From: a bacterium | GTDB taxonomy: Bacteria; JAJVIF01; JAGGVT01 | Reading direction: 5' to 3' | Assembly: GCA_021157815.1 (NCBI GenBank) | Contig: JAGGVT010000045.1 | Location: 1-20,376, forward strand | Length of the DNA stretch: 20,376 nt | Shown: positions 7,790-16,087 of the stretch, one piece after another | Layout: each line of letters opens with the position of its first letter | Numbering within the stretch: the first letter of the stretch is position 1 | Made by a program: the position numbers and the translations under genes | Notes under the pieces: generated by a model | The model's input: only the letters and a program-made list of their open reading frames with translations | What the model was told of the DNA's origin: nothing | Database searches by the model: none

Positions 7790-9705
7790 AAAACAATGAT
7801 AAAAACGACACAAAGAAAATAACATTCAAAGATGAATGGGAATATAACAAAAGCCGTATTAAATGGGTTTTCAAACGCTGGAGACACCACTCTGTCTGGT
7901 TGATTGTTCTGTTATTTATGACAGTTATCTCAACACTAGGCGCATTGGCATATCCGTTTTTGTTTGGTCGCATTGTCAACCTGTTGAAGGGTTCAGAGGA
8001 AACCGGATTATCGGACGAGGTTGTTCGCCAGGTCAGAAACCTTGTGATTATATTCGGTCTGGTTGGAGTACTCAGGGTTATCTCGGCTTTCTACCCAAGC
8101 TTCCGCGCGATGATAAACCTGAAAATCGACATGGATGTCCGCAACAACGCGTTTGCGCATATCCTTCGTAAATCGCATCGCTATTTCCTCCGATTCAGAA
8201 CCGGCGACCTTGTTATGCGTCTGACGGACGATATCTACGACTATCCTAAAATCGCGTGGTTCTGCTGCAGCGGCATTTTCAGGGCGGTTGAATCGGCATC
8301 TAAAGTGATTTTCTGTCTCGCGTATATGTTCACGCAAAGCACGATTTTGACCGTAATCGCTTTCATGCCGCTTCCTTTCATGCTGGCTGTGTTCGGACGT
8401 TACCAGCGCTCTCTGCGCGATTCCTATTTTGATGTCAGGCAGGCTGCCAGTGAAACCAACAATTCGCTAGAGTCATGCTTCAGCGGAATTAGAATCCTGA
8501 AAGCCTACAACGGAGAGGAAAATCAGGCAAAACTTTTTGATGAAGTCCTTGAAGACAGATTCAAAAAGGAAATGAAAGTTGTCTATCTCTGGACATTCAT
8601 CTGGCATCTTTATCCTGCAATCAACATGATTGGACAGGTAATTGTGCTTGGAATGGGAAGCTGGATGATTTTCCAGGAGCAGTTTCAGGTTGGCACGATG
8701 TATATGTTCTACGTTTACATGGACATGCTCCTTCACCCGCTTCTGGACATTCCAAACCTGTTCACGACCAGCCGTGATGCTTTCGCCTGCATCGACAGGC
8801 AGATTGAACTTCACGAATTCGACAGGAAGAACGATGAGCATCCCGATGTCGGTGGAGAACATATAGAAGAGATTAAGACAATCGAATTCAATAATGTTCA
8901 TTTTGCTTATGAGAAATTACTTTCTGATGAAAAAGAAGAGGTTTTAAGCACAGCTGAGAAATTGCAGAAAACCCGTATGCAGGCAATGGATGGCATAATT
9001 GAAGTCGATGGCGAAATGATCCCCATTCTTCATGATATAAACATGAAAATTGAAAAGGGAACAAAAATCGCAATAATCGGATCAGTCGGTTCAGGCAAGA
9101 CAACACTCGTTAAGCTTGTCACCAGAATCCTGAAACCAACTGAGGGGCAGATAAGGATAAATGGGAAGCCTGTTGAGGATTATGATATCCGTAAGTTAAG
9201 AAAACTAATCGGGTATGTTCCTCAGGAGGTAGTTCTGTTCAGCGATTCAATATCCGATAATATCAGTTTTGGTCGAGATATCGATGAAAGCGACATTCTG
9301 CGAGTTTTGGAACTGGCACAGGTTAAAGATGAAGTCATGGAGTTCGAGAATTCACTCGATACTGTACTGGGACAGCGTGGACAAACAGTCAGCGGCGGAC
9401 AGAAACAAAGGCTGGCAATCGCGAGAGCGTTGGCAGGCAAACCTGATCTGCTGATTCTTGATGACTGCACTGCCGCACTCGATGCAGAGAACGAGGAGAA
9501 ATTCTGGGATGACATGAGGAAATTCTATCCTGAAACAACTTGCGTGATTGTTACTCACAGAATCTCAACCGCTCAGCGCGCTGATGTCATTTACGTAATC
9601 GAGAACGGCACAATTACACACTCCGGCACACACGCTGAATTGCTGAGAGACAGCGATCTATACAAGGCTTACCAGACAAAGGAACCAGTGTCTGAGAATT
9701 TATGA
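7786..9705 (+). CDS. ABC exporter half-transporter, degenerate-site subunit
   Basis: A 639-residue partner of the preceding exporter half. The membrane domain spans about 30-330. The nucleotide-binding domain has A-loop Tyr375, Walker A GSVGSGKTT (432-440), Gln480, a canonical signature VSGGQ (535-539), Walker B LLILDD and His591. The position of the catalytic Glu is Asp560, as in the degenerate halves of heterodimeric exporters such as TM287. Its Walker A/B would pair with the partner's degenerate LSVGE signature, while its own good signature completes the partner's catalytic site. Between the A-loop and Walker A there are 57 residues, against 24 in the partner. The extra 33 or so (about 377-409, charged, probably helical then a beta turn) form an insertion into the first beta-sheet. 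The start shares bases with the upstream stop codon. Confidence 0.96.
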   Translation: MKNNDKNDTKKITFKDEWEYNKSRIKWVFKRWRHHSVWLIVLLFMTVISTLGALAYPFLFGRIVNLLKGSEETGLSDEVVRQVRNLVIIFGLVGVLRVISAFYPSFRAMINLKIDMDVRNNAFAHILRKSHRYFLRFRTGDLVMRLTDDIYDYPKIAWFCCSGIFRAVESASKVIFCLAYMFTQSTILTVIAFMPLPFMLAVFGRYQRSLRDSYFDVRQAASETNNSLESCFSGIRILKAYNGEENQAKLFDEVLEDRFKKEMKVVYLWTFIWHLYPAINMIGQVIVLGMGSWMIFQEQFQVGTMYMFYVYMDMLLHPLLDIPNLFTTSRDAFACIDRQIELHEFDRKNDEHPDVGGEHIEEIKTIEFNNVHFAYEKLLSDEKEEVLSTAEKLQKTRMQAMDGIIEVDGEMIPILHDINMKIEKGTKIAIIGSVGSGKTTLVKLVTRILKPTEGQIRINGKPVEDYDIRKLRKLIGYVPQEVVLFSDSISDNISFGRDIDESDILRVLELAQVKDEVMEFENSLDTVLGQRGQTVSGGQKQRLAIARALAGKPDLLILDDCTAALDAENEEKFWDDMRKFYPETTCVIVTHRISTAQRADVIYVIENGTITHSGTHAELLRDSDLYKAYQTKEPVSENL

Positions 9706-9739
9706 TTAATATTTGTATATCATATTGATAAATATATAC

Positions 9740-9766
9740 TTGGCTTTAGCATGGTGCGTTGATAAT
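9740..9766 (+). promoter_or_regulatory. Candidate promoter of metH operon
   Basis: GATAAT (9761-9766) with TTGGCT (9740-9745) at a short 15-base spacing, in the 87-base gap after the ABC operon. No S-box or cobalamin riboswitch can be seen in this short gap. The Shine-Dalgarno before the ATG at 9793 is weak (GGAAC at 9781-9785). Confidence 0.3.
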
Positions 9767-9792
9767 TAAGACATGATGCTGGAACAAAAGCA

Positions 9793-12700
9793 ATGAATCT
9801 ACGCAAAGCACTGAAAGACCGCATTATTCTAAAGGATGGCTCAATCGGAATCAGCCTCTCTAAAACCGATGCTGGAAAAAATGTTCCTTTCTATGAACTC
9901 CTGAACATCGAATCACCGCAAACAGTCCTTGAACTTCACAAAAACTACCTTTCTGTTTCAGCCGAAATTATCACCACAAATTCATTCTCTGCTCATCCGT
10001 ATTCATTAAGTGAATGGGGATTCGAGGAAAAAGCGTATGAAATAAATTTCGAAGCGGCAAATCTTGCGCGTAAAGCGGTGGATGAATCGAAACAAAACGC
10101 GTGGATTGCCGGTTCAATGGGCCCTACCGCCGCAAGCCTGACTCTGTTAAAGGATAAAATCGATTTTGATGAATTAAAAAATGGCTACAAACTGCAGGCA
10201 AAAGCGCTTATAGAGGGCGGAGCGGATTTCCTCCTGATTGAAACAATTCACGACCCTCTTAACGCCAAAGCTGCGTGGATTGCAATATTGGAACTAATCG
10301 ATGACGGCTTCAAAACCGATATCGCGCTTTCAATGACTGTCGAACTAACCGGAGTTTCACTAGCAGGCCAGTCAATAACATCGTTTGTAGTTTCAACAAA
10401 ACATCTTAATCCTCTCTACCTGGGACTTAACTGCTCACTTGGACCGCAGAGCCTTTTCAATCCTTTAACAGAGCTTGCAGAAAAAAGCCCGTTTCCTGTC
10501 GCGCTTGTGCCAAATGCCGGACTTCCCGATGAAAAGGGCAACTACACTCTCACACCTGAAATATTCGCAAGCCAGATGCGTGTATTCCTTGAAAAACAGC
10601 AGCTGAATGTAATTGGGGGATGCTGCGGAACGACGCATGAACATATTGAAATACTCGCTGGCATGATAAAGGATGCAAAACCTCGTCAATCGCGTGGCGA
10701 AGTAAACGGAATGATTGCAGGGCTTGATGCCGTTTTCCTTAAACAGGAACCCGCTCCGATGCTTGTTGGCGAGCGCGCGAACACTCTCGGAAGTAAAATA
10801 TTCAAAAAGCATGTGTCAGCCGGTAATGCTGATAAAATTATAGACGTTTTACGAAACCAATCCTTAAGCGGCGCGCATGCTCTCGATATCTGCTTTGCAT
10901 CAATCGAGCAGGATGAGATTCAGCTGTGGCAGACATACGCGCCAAAGTTTTCAGGTTTGGTTAAACAGCCTGTTTTTATCGACTCTGCACGCATTGACGT
11001 TATTCAAAACGTTTTAAAACTGATACCCGGAAAACCTGTAATTAATTCAGTCAATCTAGAGGATGGCGGTCAATACATAAGTGAAATTGCAAAACTGCTT
11101 CGATTTAATCCGCTCGCTGTTGTCGCCGGATTAATTGATGAAAACGGAATGGCTCGCACTTTCGATGAAAAACTTGCGATTGCTGAAAAACTTTTTAAAC
11201 TGCTTGTTGATAACGGATTCAATCACGATGAAATAATCATTGACCCGCTTGTATTCCCCCTCACAGCTGATATTAATCCGTACGAGAGCATTCGCGCGAT
11301 AACTGAATTAAAAAAGAAATATCCGCAATCACCAACGATTCTGGGAATCTCAAACGTATCATTCGGGCTTCCAAAGAAAACACGTTCGATTCTGAATTCC
11401 GTTTACCTTCAGCTCGCACTTGATGCCGGACTCGATATCGCTATCATCAACGTGAACGACCTCGCTCGCCAGGGAACGATAAACGAGGATGACCATAATC
11501 TTGCTGTAAATATACTCAAGGAATTCGATAAGAAATCGCTTCATGAACTGGTTGAGAAATATCGCGGCGTTAAAATTGAATCGCCTGTTGATAAACTTGA
11601 AAAGCTAAGTCTGGAGGAGAGGCTCATAACAAGAATTGTCACAGGGATTCGAGACGGCCTTGATTTTGATATGAAATCCATGCTTGAGTCGAAAGAACCG
11701 GTTGAAATTATTAATGAGTTACTAATGGCAGGCATGGATAGAGTAGGGGAGATGTTCGGCGACGGCAGTATGATTATTTCCGAGGTCCTTCTAAGCGCGG
11801 CGGTTTTCAAATCCGCAATGAACATCCTTGTTCCCAAAATTAAAAAGGAATCGCTTCCAAAAGCGGGGAAAGTGATTCTCGCGACTGTCAAAGGGGATGT
11901 TCACGACATCGGGCGCAATCTTGTTGGAATGATTCTTGAATCACACGGATTCGAGATAATCGATTTGGGAACCAAAGTTACACCGGAAGTAATCATTGAA
12001 GCGGTTAAGCGCGAAAAACCGATTGCTGTCGGCTTGTCGGGATTGCTTATACGCTCGGCATATATCATGCGTGAAACCGCCGAGGCGCTCACTCATGCGC
12101 AAATCGATGTTCCAATTGTAGTAGGCGGAGCAGCTCTAACCAGAGAATTCACAGCTGCTGAAATTGCTCCGGCATACCCGATGGGAAGTGTCAGATACGC
12201 TAATAACGCCATGGATGCTCTAAGTATTTTCAAGGATATAGCAAGTGGGATAATATCAACTGAAAAAGCAGTTGAATTAAAAAAAACGCCATCACTGGAA
12301 ATTACAAAATCATATCTTGTTGAGGAACCTGTAACTCCCCCCCAAGTGCCGGATTACATCACACATGTAATTAACCCCGCAATGGATGATCTTATCCCCC
12401 TCATTAACTGGAAAATGCTAATCCACAAGTTCATGGGAGCGAAACTTGTTAAAAAAGATGAGTCCAGAGCTCAGCTGGAGAAAGTTCTAAAAAAGATTAT
12501 AAGCAGGGACATTCTAAAACCGGCGGGTATCTTCAGGTTCGTTAATGCTATTTCACAGGATGACAACATAATACTTTCATCACAAACTGAATCAGAGATA
12601 ACAAAAATCTCGTTTACACGCTCAAAGGATGACATCTGCGCATCAGACTGGATTATTAATGATTCAGATATTTCCGATTCCGTTGCGATATTCGTTGTAA

Positions 12701-13038
12701 CATCAGGGGATATTAAAGAAGCGGCGAAAGAAGCCAGAATTGAAAACGATTTATTCTTTGCTTATGCAATTGAGGTATATTCGCTGGCGATTGTAGAGGC
12801 TGCGGCTGCCTGCACTCACGACATTATCCGCACGCTCTGGGGTTTGGATGATAAAACAAGGGGCGTACGCCTGTCGCCGGGATATTCCTGCTGCCCGGAT
12901 TTAGAAATTCAGAAAGATATCTTTAGTTTGCTAAAACCGGAATCTATAAATGTACGGCTTACTGATGAAATGATGATGGAACCTGAGGCTTCGATTTCAG
13001 CGATTGTATTTCACCATCCGGATGGGAGATACTATTAA
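9793..13038 (+). CDS. metH: Cobalamin-dependent methionine synthase
   Basis: Transfers a methyl group from methyl-tetrahydrofolate to homocysteine by way of cobalamin, in the cytoplasm. All four MetH modules are visible in 1081 residues. The homocysteine methyltransferase barrel (about 1-295) has zinc ligands Cys214 (GLNCSLGP) and Cys277/Cys278 (GGCCGTTHEH). The pterin-binding barrel (about 320-585) resembles the compact Thermotoga type (GISNVSFGLPKK). The B12 cap and Rossmann domain (about 600-825) has the cobalt ligand His704 in DVHDIG. A shortened activation domain (about 860-1081) keeps the AdoMet motif RLSPGY (1026-1031). Oddities: the N-terminal loop reads DGSIGISL instead of the usual DGAMGT, and the pterin motif usually read as LDxNxx is LDICFA (364-369), with Cys367 where Asn is expected. 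The stop overlaps the next start by one base (TAATG), so the two genes are coupled. Confidence 0.95.
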   Translation: MNLRKALKDRIILKDGSIGISLSKTDAGKNVPFYELLNIESPQTVLELHKNYLSVSAEIITTNSFSAHPYSLSEWGFEEKAYEINFEAANLARKAVDESKQNAWIAGSMGPTAASLTLLKDKIDFDELKNGYKLQAKALIEGGADFLLIETIHDPLNAKAAWIAILELIDDGFKTDIALSMTVELTGVSLAGQSITSFVVSTKHLNPLYLGLNCSLGPQSLFNPLTELAEKSPFPVALVPNAGLPDEKGNYTLTPEIFASQMRVFLEKQQLNVIGGCCGTTHEHIEILAGMIKDAKPRQSRGEVNGMIAGLDAVFLKQEPAPMLVGERANTLGSKIFKKHVSAGNADKIIDVLRNQSLSGAHALDICFASIEQDEIQLWQTYAPKFSGLVKQPVFIDSARIDVIQNVLKLIPGKPVINSVNLEDGGQYISEIAKLLRFNPLAVVAGLIDENGMARTFDEKLAIAEKLFKLLVDNGFNHDEIIIDPLVFPLTADINPYESIRAITELKKKYPQSPTILGISNVSFGLPKKTRSILNSVYLQLALDAGLDIAIINVNDLARQGTINEDDHNLAVNILKEFDKKSLHELVEKYRGVKIESPVDKLEKLSLEERLITRIVTGIRDGLDFDMKSMLESKEPVEIINELLMAGMDRVGEMFGDGSMIISEVLLSAAVFKSAMNILVPKIKKESLPKAGKVILATVKGDVHDIGRNLVGMILESHGFEIIDLGTKVTPEVIIEAVKREKPIAVGLSGLLIRSAYIMRETAEALTHAQIDVPIVVGGAALTREFTAAEIAPAYPMGSVRYANNAMDALSIFKDIASGIISTEKAVELKKTPSLEITKSYLVEEPVTPPQVPDYITHVINPAMDDLIPLINWKMLIHKFMGAKLVKKDESRAQLEKVLKKIISRDILKPAGIFRFVNAISQDDNIILSSQTESEITKISFTRSKDDICASDWIINDSDISDSVAIFVVTSGDIKEAAKEARIENDLFFAYAIEVYSLAIVEAAAACTHDIIRTLWGLDDKTRGVRLSPGYSCCPDLEIQKDIFSLLKPESINVRLTDEMMMEPEASISAIVFHHPDGRYY

Positions 13039-14849
13039 TGCCAACACTGCAGGAACTTGCCGATAAAAGGATTATTGTTGGTGACGGAGCGACTGGAACG
13101 GTTCTTCATAACAGGCTTCCCAAAGGTGCGTCAATTGACCTTGCGGTTATAGAACATCCAGAAGAACTCCTAAAACTGTATATTGAATATATCAAAGCAG
13201 GCTCGATGGTCATCCAGACTCACACGTTCGGAACATCAAAATCGAAACTTGACCGGAAAAACGCGCTGGATTTGTTTGAGGAGATTAACAGCAAAGCTGT
13301 TAAAATCGCGCGTGAGGCAAGGGATGTCGCCGGAAATGATGTTCTTATCGCCGGTTCGATTGGCCCATCATTCAGGATTTCAGATAAGGAATACGAAATA
13401 AAATGCGAAAACTATGGTGAACAGGCTGTAATCCTTGAGGAGCGCGGCTGCGATTTCTTCCTACTAGAAACATTTTCTTCGATAGATGAATTATCATGCG
13501 CGATTCGGGCAATAAAGAATATTTCATCCCTTCCAATTGTGGCTCAATTAACCATTTCGGATGAGTGGTCGCCAACGCCGGAGGGTTCTCGAAAATACAT
13601 ACTGGATGATCTTCTAAAACTGCCTGTTTTGTTCGTCGGAATAAACTGCGGAGCGGGTCCGGATGAATATCTGGAAATCCTGGAGGAGTGGGGCGCTGTC
13701 GATGAACATTACATTGTCGTTCAGCCAAACGCCGGAGTTCCTGTACGCAGGGATGGGCGTTTTATCTATCCATCAGCTACTCCGGAGTACTTTGAATATT
13801 TCGCAAAACTGGCGGCAAGCCATGGAGTCAAGTATATCGGTGGATGCTGCGGAACAACTCCCGACCATATAAAGGCGATAGCGAAAGCTGTTAAGAACAT
13901 TTCACCAAAGGAATCAAAACGAGTTATCGAGGTTGTACCACCGATTGAAAGAGAGGAAGAGGTTGTACATGCTGAATCCGGATTTCTGGATATGATCGAG
14001 AGCGGCAAATTTACAGTTATCGTTCAGCTCGACCCGCCAAAAGGAACAAATGTTCAAAACCTGCTTGATTTATCACGGCAGATAAAAGCGAATCCAAAAA
14101 TATGCGCGGTTGATATTAATGCGAATCCTCTCGGACGATTGCATTTCGATTCACTCTGGCTTGCAGGTATTATTGAGCAGGAGGTGGGCATTGATACAAT
14201 TCCCCATATTACTCCTCGCGATGCGTCCCTGATGGGGCTTGAAGCACAGTTGTTGGGCGCATGGTATTCAGGTGTACAAAACCTGCTGATTATCACCGGC
14301 GACCCGTCACAGAAAGGGGATTATCCCGGTGCGTCAGATGTTTACCAAACCGACAGTGTGGGTTTGGTCAAAACAATCAACCGGTTAAACCACGCGAAAG
14401 ACTGGGGCGGAAACAGAGTAGGGGACCCGCCATCGTTTGTATTGGGTGTTGCCATAAACCCCGGAGCTGATGACAGAAAAAGGGAAATCGAGAAATTCAA
14501 GCAGAAAATAGATGCCGGCGCGAAATTCGTGATGTCTCAGGTGTTTTTCTCCTGGGATGTTTGGGAATCATTCTGGACTGACTACGGCGAGGAATCTCCC
14601 ATTCCTGTCCTTGTAGGAATATGGCCTCTAACCAGCCTAAGGCTGGCGTTGAGAATCCACAACGAGATTCCGGGAATCAATATCCATAATTCAGTTTTAA
14701 AAAAACTTGAGGATGCCGGTTCATCCGCGCGTGAGGCAGGCTGGGAAATTGCAAAAGAAATCTACAATCAATCCCCGAAATACGCCAGCGGTGTTTATCT
14801 AATCGCGCCATATAAAAGAGGGGAAACTATTCTCCACCTTGTCGATTGA
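13038..14849 (+). CDS. Bifunctional homocysteine S-methyltransferase / methylenetetrahydrofolate reductase
   Basis: A 603-residue YitJ-type fusion. Residues 1-290 are a homocysteine methyltransferase barrel with an ordinary DGATGT loop and zinc ligands Cys204 (GINCGAGP) and Cys270/Cys271 (GGCCGTTPDH). Residues about 322-603 are a flavin-dependent methylenetetrahydrofolate reductase, recognised by IPHITPRD, ITGDPSQKGDYPGASDVY and the closing SGVYLIAPY. It would make methyl-THF for MetH, whose gene is directly upstream and overlaps. In Bacillus YitJ, as I recall it, the first strand reads VELDPP; here it is VQLDPP, placing Gln330 at the position of the catalytic Glu28 of E. coli MetF. Replacement of that Glu by Gln in E. 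coli is reported to abolish methylene-THF reduction. A usual QPVF motif also reads QVFF. The reductase half may therefore be weak, reprogrammed or inactive. Confidence 0.92.
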   Translation: MPTLQELADKRIIVGDGATGTVLHNRLPKGASIDLAVIEHPEELLKLYIEYIKAGSMVIQTHTFGTSKSKLDRKNALDLFEEINSKAVKIAREARDVAGNDVLIAGSIGPSFRISDKEYEIKCENYGEQAVILEERGCDFFLLETFSSIDELSCAIRAIKNISSLPIVAQLTISDEWSPTPEGSRKYILDDLLKLPVLFVGINCGAGPDEYLEILEEWGAVDEHYIVVQPNAGVPVRRDGRFIYPSATPEYFEYFAKLAASHGVKYIGGCCGTTPDHIKAIAKAVKNISPKESKRVIEVVPPIEREEEVVHAESGFLDMIESGKFTVIVQLDPPKGTNVQNLLDLSRQIKANPKICAVDINANPLGRLHFDSLWLAGIIEQEVGIDTIPHITPRDASLMGLEAQLLGAWYSGVQNLLIITGDPSQKGDYPGASDVYQTDSVGLVKTINRLNHAKDWGGNRVGDPPSFVLGVAINPGADDRKREIEKFKQKIDAGAKFVMSQVFFSWDVWESFWTDYGEESPIPVLVGIWPLTSLRLALRIHNEIPGINIHNSVLKKLEDAGSSAREAGWEIAKEIYNQSPKYASGVYLIAPYKRGETILHLVD

Positions 14850-14872
14850 TTATGTAGAATTAACCATAGATT

Positions 14873-14951
14873 GTAGCGCTGATGTCTCGGGGGCATTGAA
14901 AGCGGGACGCTTTTATACACAGCCTGCGGGACGCAAGCGCTACGAGTTTTT
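14873..14951 (+). terminator. Palindrome with T-run after the metH operon
   Basis: GTAGCGCT (14873-14880) and AGCGCTAC (14936-14943) are exact inverses, and five T follow at 14947-14951. Inside, GCGGGACGC occurs twice in direct orientation (14902-14910, 14926-14934). It can serve as a terminator for the operon, but its arms and internal duplication look more like a dispersed palindromic repeat. Confidence 0.5.
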
Positions 14952-14983
14952 AACAGTACCGTGCTGACTGAAGAATGCCTCTT

Positions 14984-15011
14984 TTAACTCACGATACCAA
15001 AGTGCTATAAT
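14984..15011 (+). promoter_or_regulatory. Promoter of the DUF3467 gene
   Basis: A consensus TATAAT (15006-15011) with TTAACT (14984-14989, 4 of 6) at 16-base spacing. Transcription would begin near 15018, which argues against the GTG at 15018 as the start codon and favours the ATG at 15129. Confidence 0.5.
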
Positions 15012-15128
15012 CAATTCGTGACGGTTGATAAAAAAACCAATGCAATCTCTCGAATCAACGACTGGCTTTTAGAGAAAATTGTCAACGTTGCAGTATTTAT
15101 TTATCGCATATTCAGAAGGGAAAAAACA

Positions 15129-15449
15129 ATGGTAGAACAAAATCCATCAGGCAATGGCAAGAAGGAACAAGGTGCATCAGGTCAGGTACGAAAGGGCAAG
15201 ATAACCATGTCGCCAACATCCCATGAGGTAAGGTTCGCTGATTTTGCCCAGATAGTGCTTACCCCCACGCATGGCATAATCAAATTCGGGCTTCATCAGG
15301 CGGGATCGGATGAGTTTGTTGTTCATACACAGATAGCCATGCCTCCGCAGGCGCTGACAGGATTCGCTGAGGGTTTGAAACAACAGATCGAGAAAATCAA
15401 AGAACAGCAGAAAAAACAAAAAGAGAATCCTCCTGAATTTGAGGAATGA
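15129..15449 (+). CDS. DUF3467 family protein
   Basis: A small soluble protein of 106 residues. Its middle (about residues 27-92) fits my memory of DUF3467: HEVRFADFAQIVLTPTHGI, an FGLHQAG turn, a VHTQIAMPP strand and a closing amphipathic helix. The role of this family is not known. The ends are low-complexity and charged (Gly/Lys/Gln-rich N-terminus, Lys/Gln-rich C-terminus). I chose the ATG at 15129 because GAAGGG (15115-15120) lies eight bases upstream. The frame is open back to a GTG at 15018, but that codon coincides with the predicted transcription start and would add a hydrophobic-basic segment not needed by the family. The next gene has its own promoter-like site. Confidence 0.78.
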   Translation: MVEQNPSGNGKKEQGASGQVRKGKITMSPTSHEVRFADFAQIVLTPTHGIIKFGLHQAGSDEFVVHTQIAMPPQALTGFAEGLKQQIEKIKEQQKKQKENPPEFEE

Positions 15450-15458
15450 GACGAACTC

Positions 15459-15486
15459 TTGCCTTGAATTCTCAATCTGCTATAAT
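15459..15486 (+). promoter_or_regulatory. Promoter of first small lipoprotein
   Basis: A consensus TATAAT (15481-15486) with TTGCCT (15459-15464, 4 of 6) at 16-base spacing. The context CTGCTATAAT resembles GTGCTATAAT upstream of the DUF3467 gene. A Shine-Dalgarno AGGAG at 15540-15544 precedes the ATG. Confidence 0.5.
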
Positions 15487-15551
15487 TTAAATCGGAATCC
15501 GAGTTAAATCGGATAATTAATATTATTTATTATTATATCAGGAGATAAATT

Positions 15552-15977
15552 ATGAAATTTTCACATTTGCTTCTTCTTACAGCTGTGATTATGGTTGTTT
15601 CACAATTGACAGCTTGTTCGGCGCTCGCAAAGATCAAAAGCTCAGTATCAGGCACAGTGTACAACAATGGTCGCCCGATGATGGGACAGATTCAACTGAT
15701 TGACCCAAAATCAAATGGATCAATGAAAACTGAACCGGTTAATAATCAGGGACATTTCATTATTTCGGATGTTCCTTCTGGTGAGTGGCTTCTTGCATTT
15801 CTTGGACCCTCCAGCGCGCCACTAGGTAACTATAAATATGTAAAAGTGGCATTGGGACGTCCAGTAACCGACATAGCTTTTGAAATACAGGAAGTTGATC
15901 CGCTCGTGCAGGAACTATTGGACAAAATCGCTGCAGAGAAAACTGGCGGAACTGAAAAAACTGAAGAGGGAAAATAA
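15552..15977 (+). CDS. Small lipoprotein, paralogue of the next gene
   Basis: A 141-residue predicted lipoprotein. The signal peptide has a hydrophobic core (6-18) and lipobox LTAC with Cys22. The mature part is one compact beta-sandwich of the transthyretin/carboxypeptidase-regulatory type: VSGTVYNNGRPMMGQIQLID (32-51), then DVPSGEWLLAF (strand and turn), GNYKYVKV, and a charged helical tail. It shares its whole layout with the protein at 16088: VSG...G(R/K)P, ILDP/LIDP, DVP(S/T)GEWL, GNY(K/Q)YV, and the D.P..Q.L(L/I)DK tail. The pair therefore arose by duplication. Function is unknown; an envelope structural or binding role is inference. A terminator separates it from its paralogue. Confidence 0.85.
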   Translation: MKFSHLLLLTAVIMVVSQLTACSALAKIKSSVSGTVYNNGRPMMGQIQLIDPKSNGSMKTEPVNNQGHFIISDVPSGEWLLAFLGPSSAPLGNYKYVKVALGRPVTDIAFEIQEVDPLVQELLDKIAAEKTGGTEKTEEGK

Positions 15978-16011
15978 TCAGGTTTATATTAGTTTCAATT
16001 CGAGGAACAAT

Positions 16012-16034
16012 CGCCGGTCTGACCGGCGTTTTTT
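16012..16034 (+). terminator. Rho-independent terminator between paralogous lipoproteins
   Basis: Stem CGCCGGT (16012-16018) / ACCGGCG (16022-16028), loop CTG, then six T. It lies 34 bases after the first lipoprotein stop. The right half overlaps a possible -35 (CTGACC, 16019-16024) for a TAAAAT at 16041-16046 that would serve the second gene. Confidence 0.92.
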
Positions 16035-16087
16035 ATATGTTAAAATGCTTATCATGATAAACAGTAATTTGGAACAAGGTGAATAAT

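Noticed and set aside
9706-9792. SAM or cobalamin riboswitch before metH
   Set aside because: The gap is only 87 AT-rich bases and shows no conserved B12-box or S-box pattern that I can recognise.
15018-15128. GTG start for the DUF3467 gene, giving 143 residues
   Set aside because: The GTG lies about seven bases after a consensus -10, at the predicted transcription start, and has no Shine-Dalgarno, while the ATG at 15129 has a good one.
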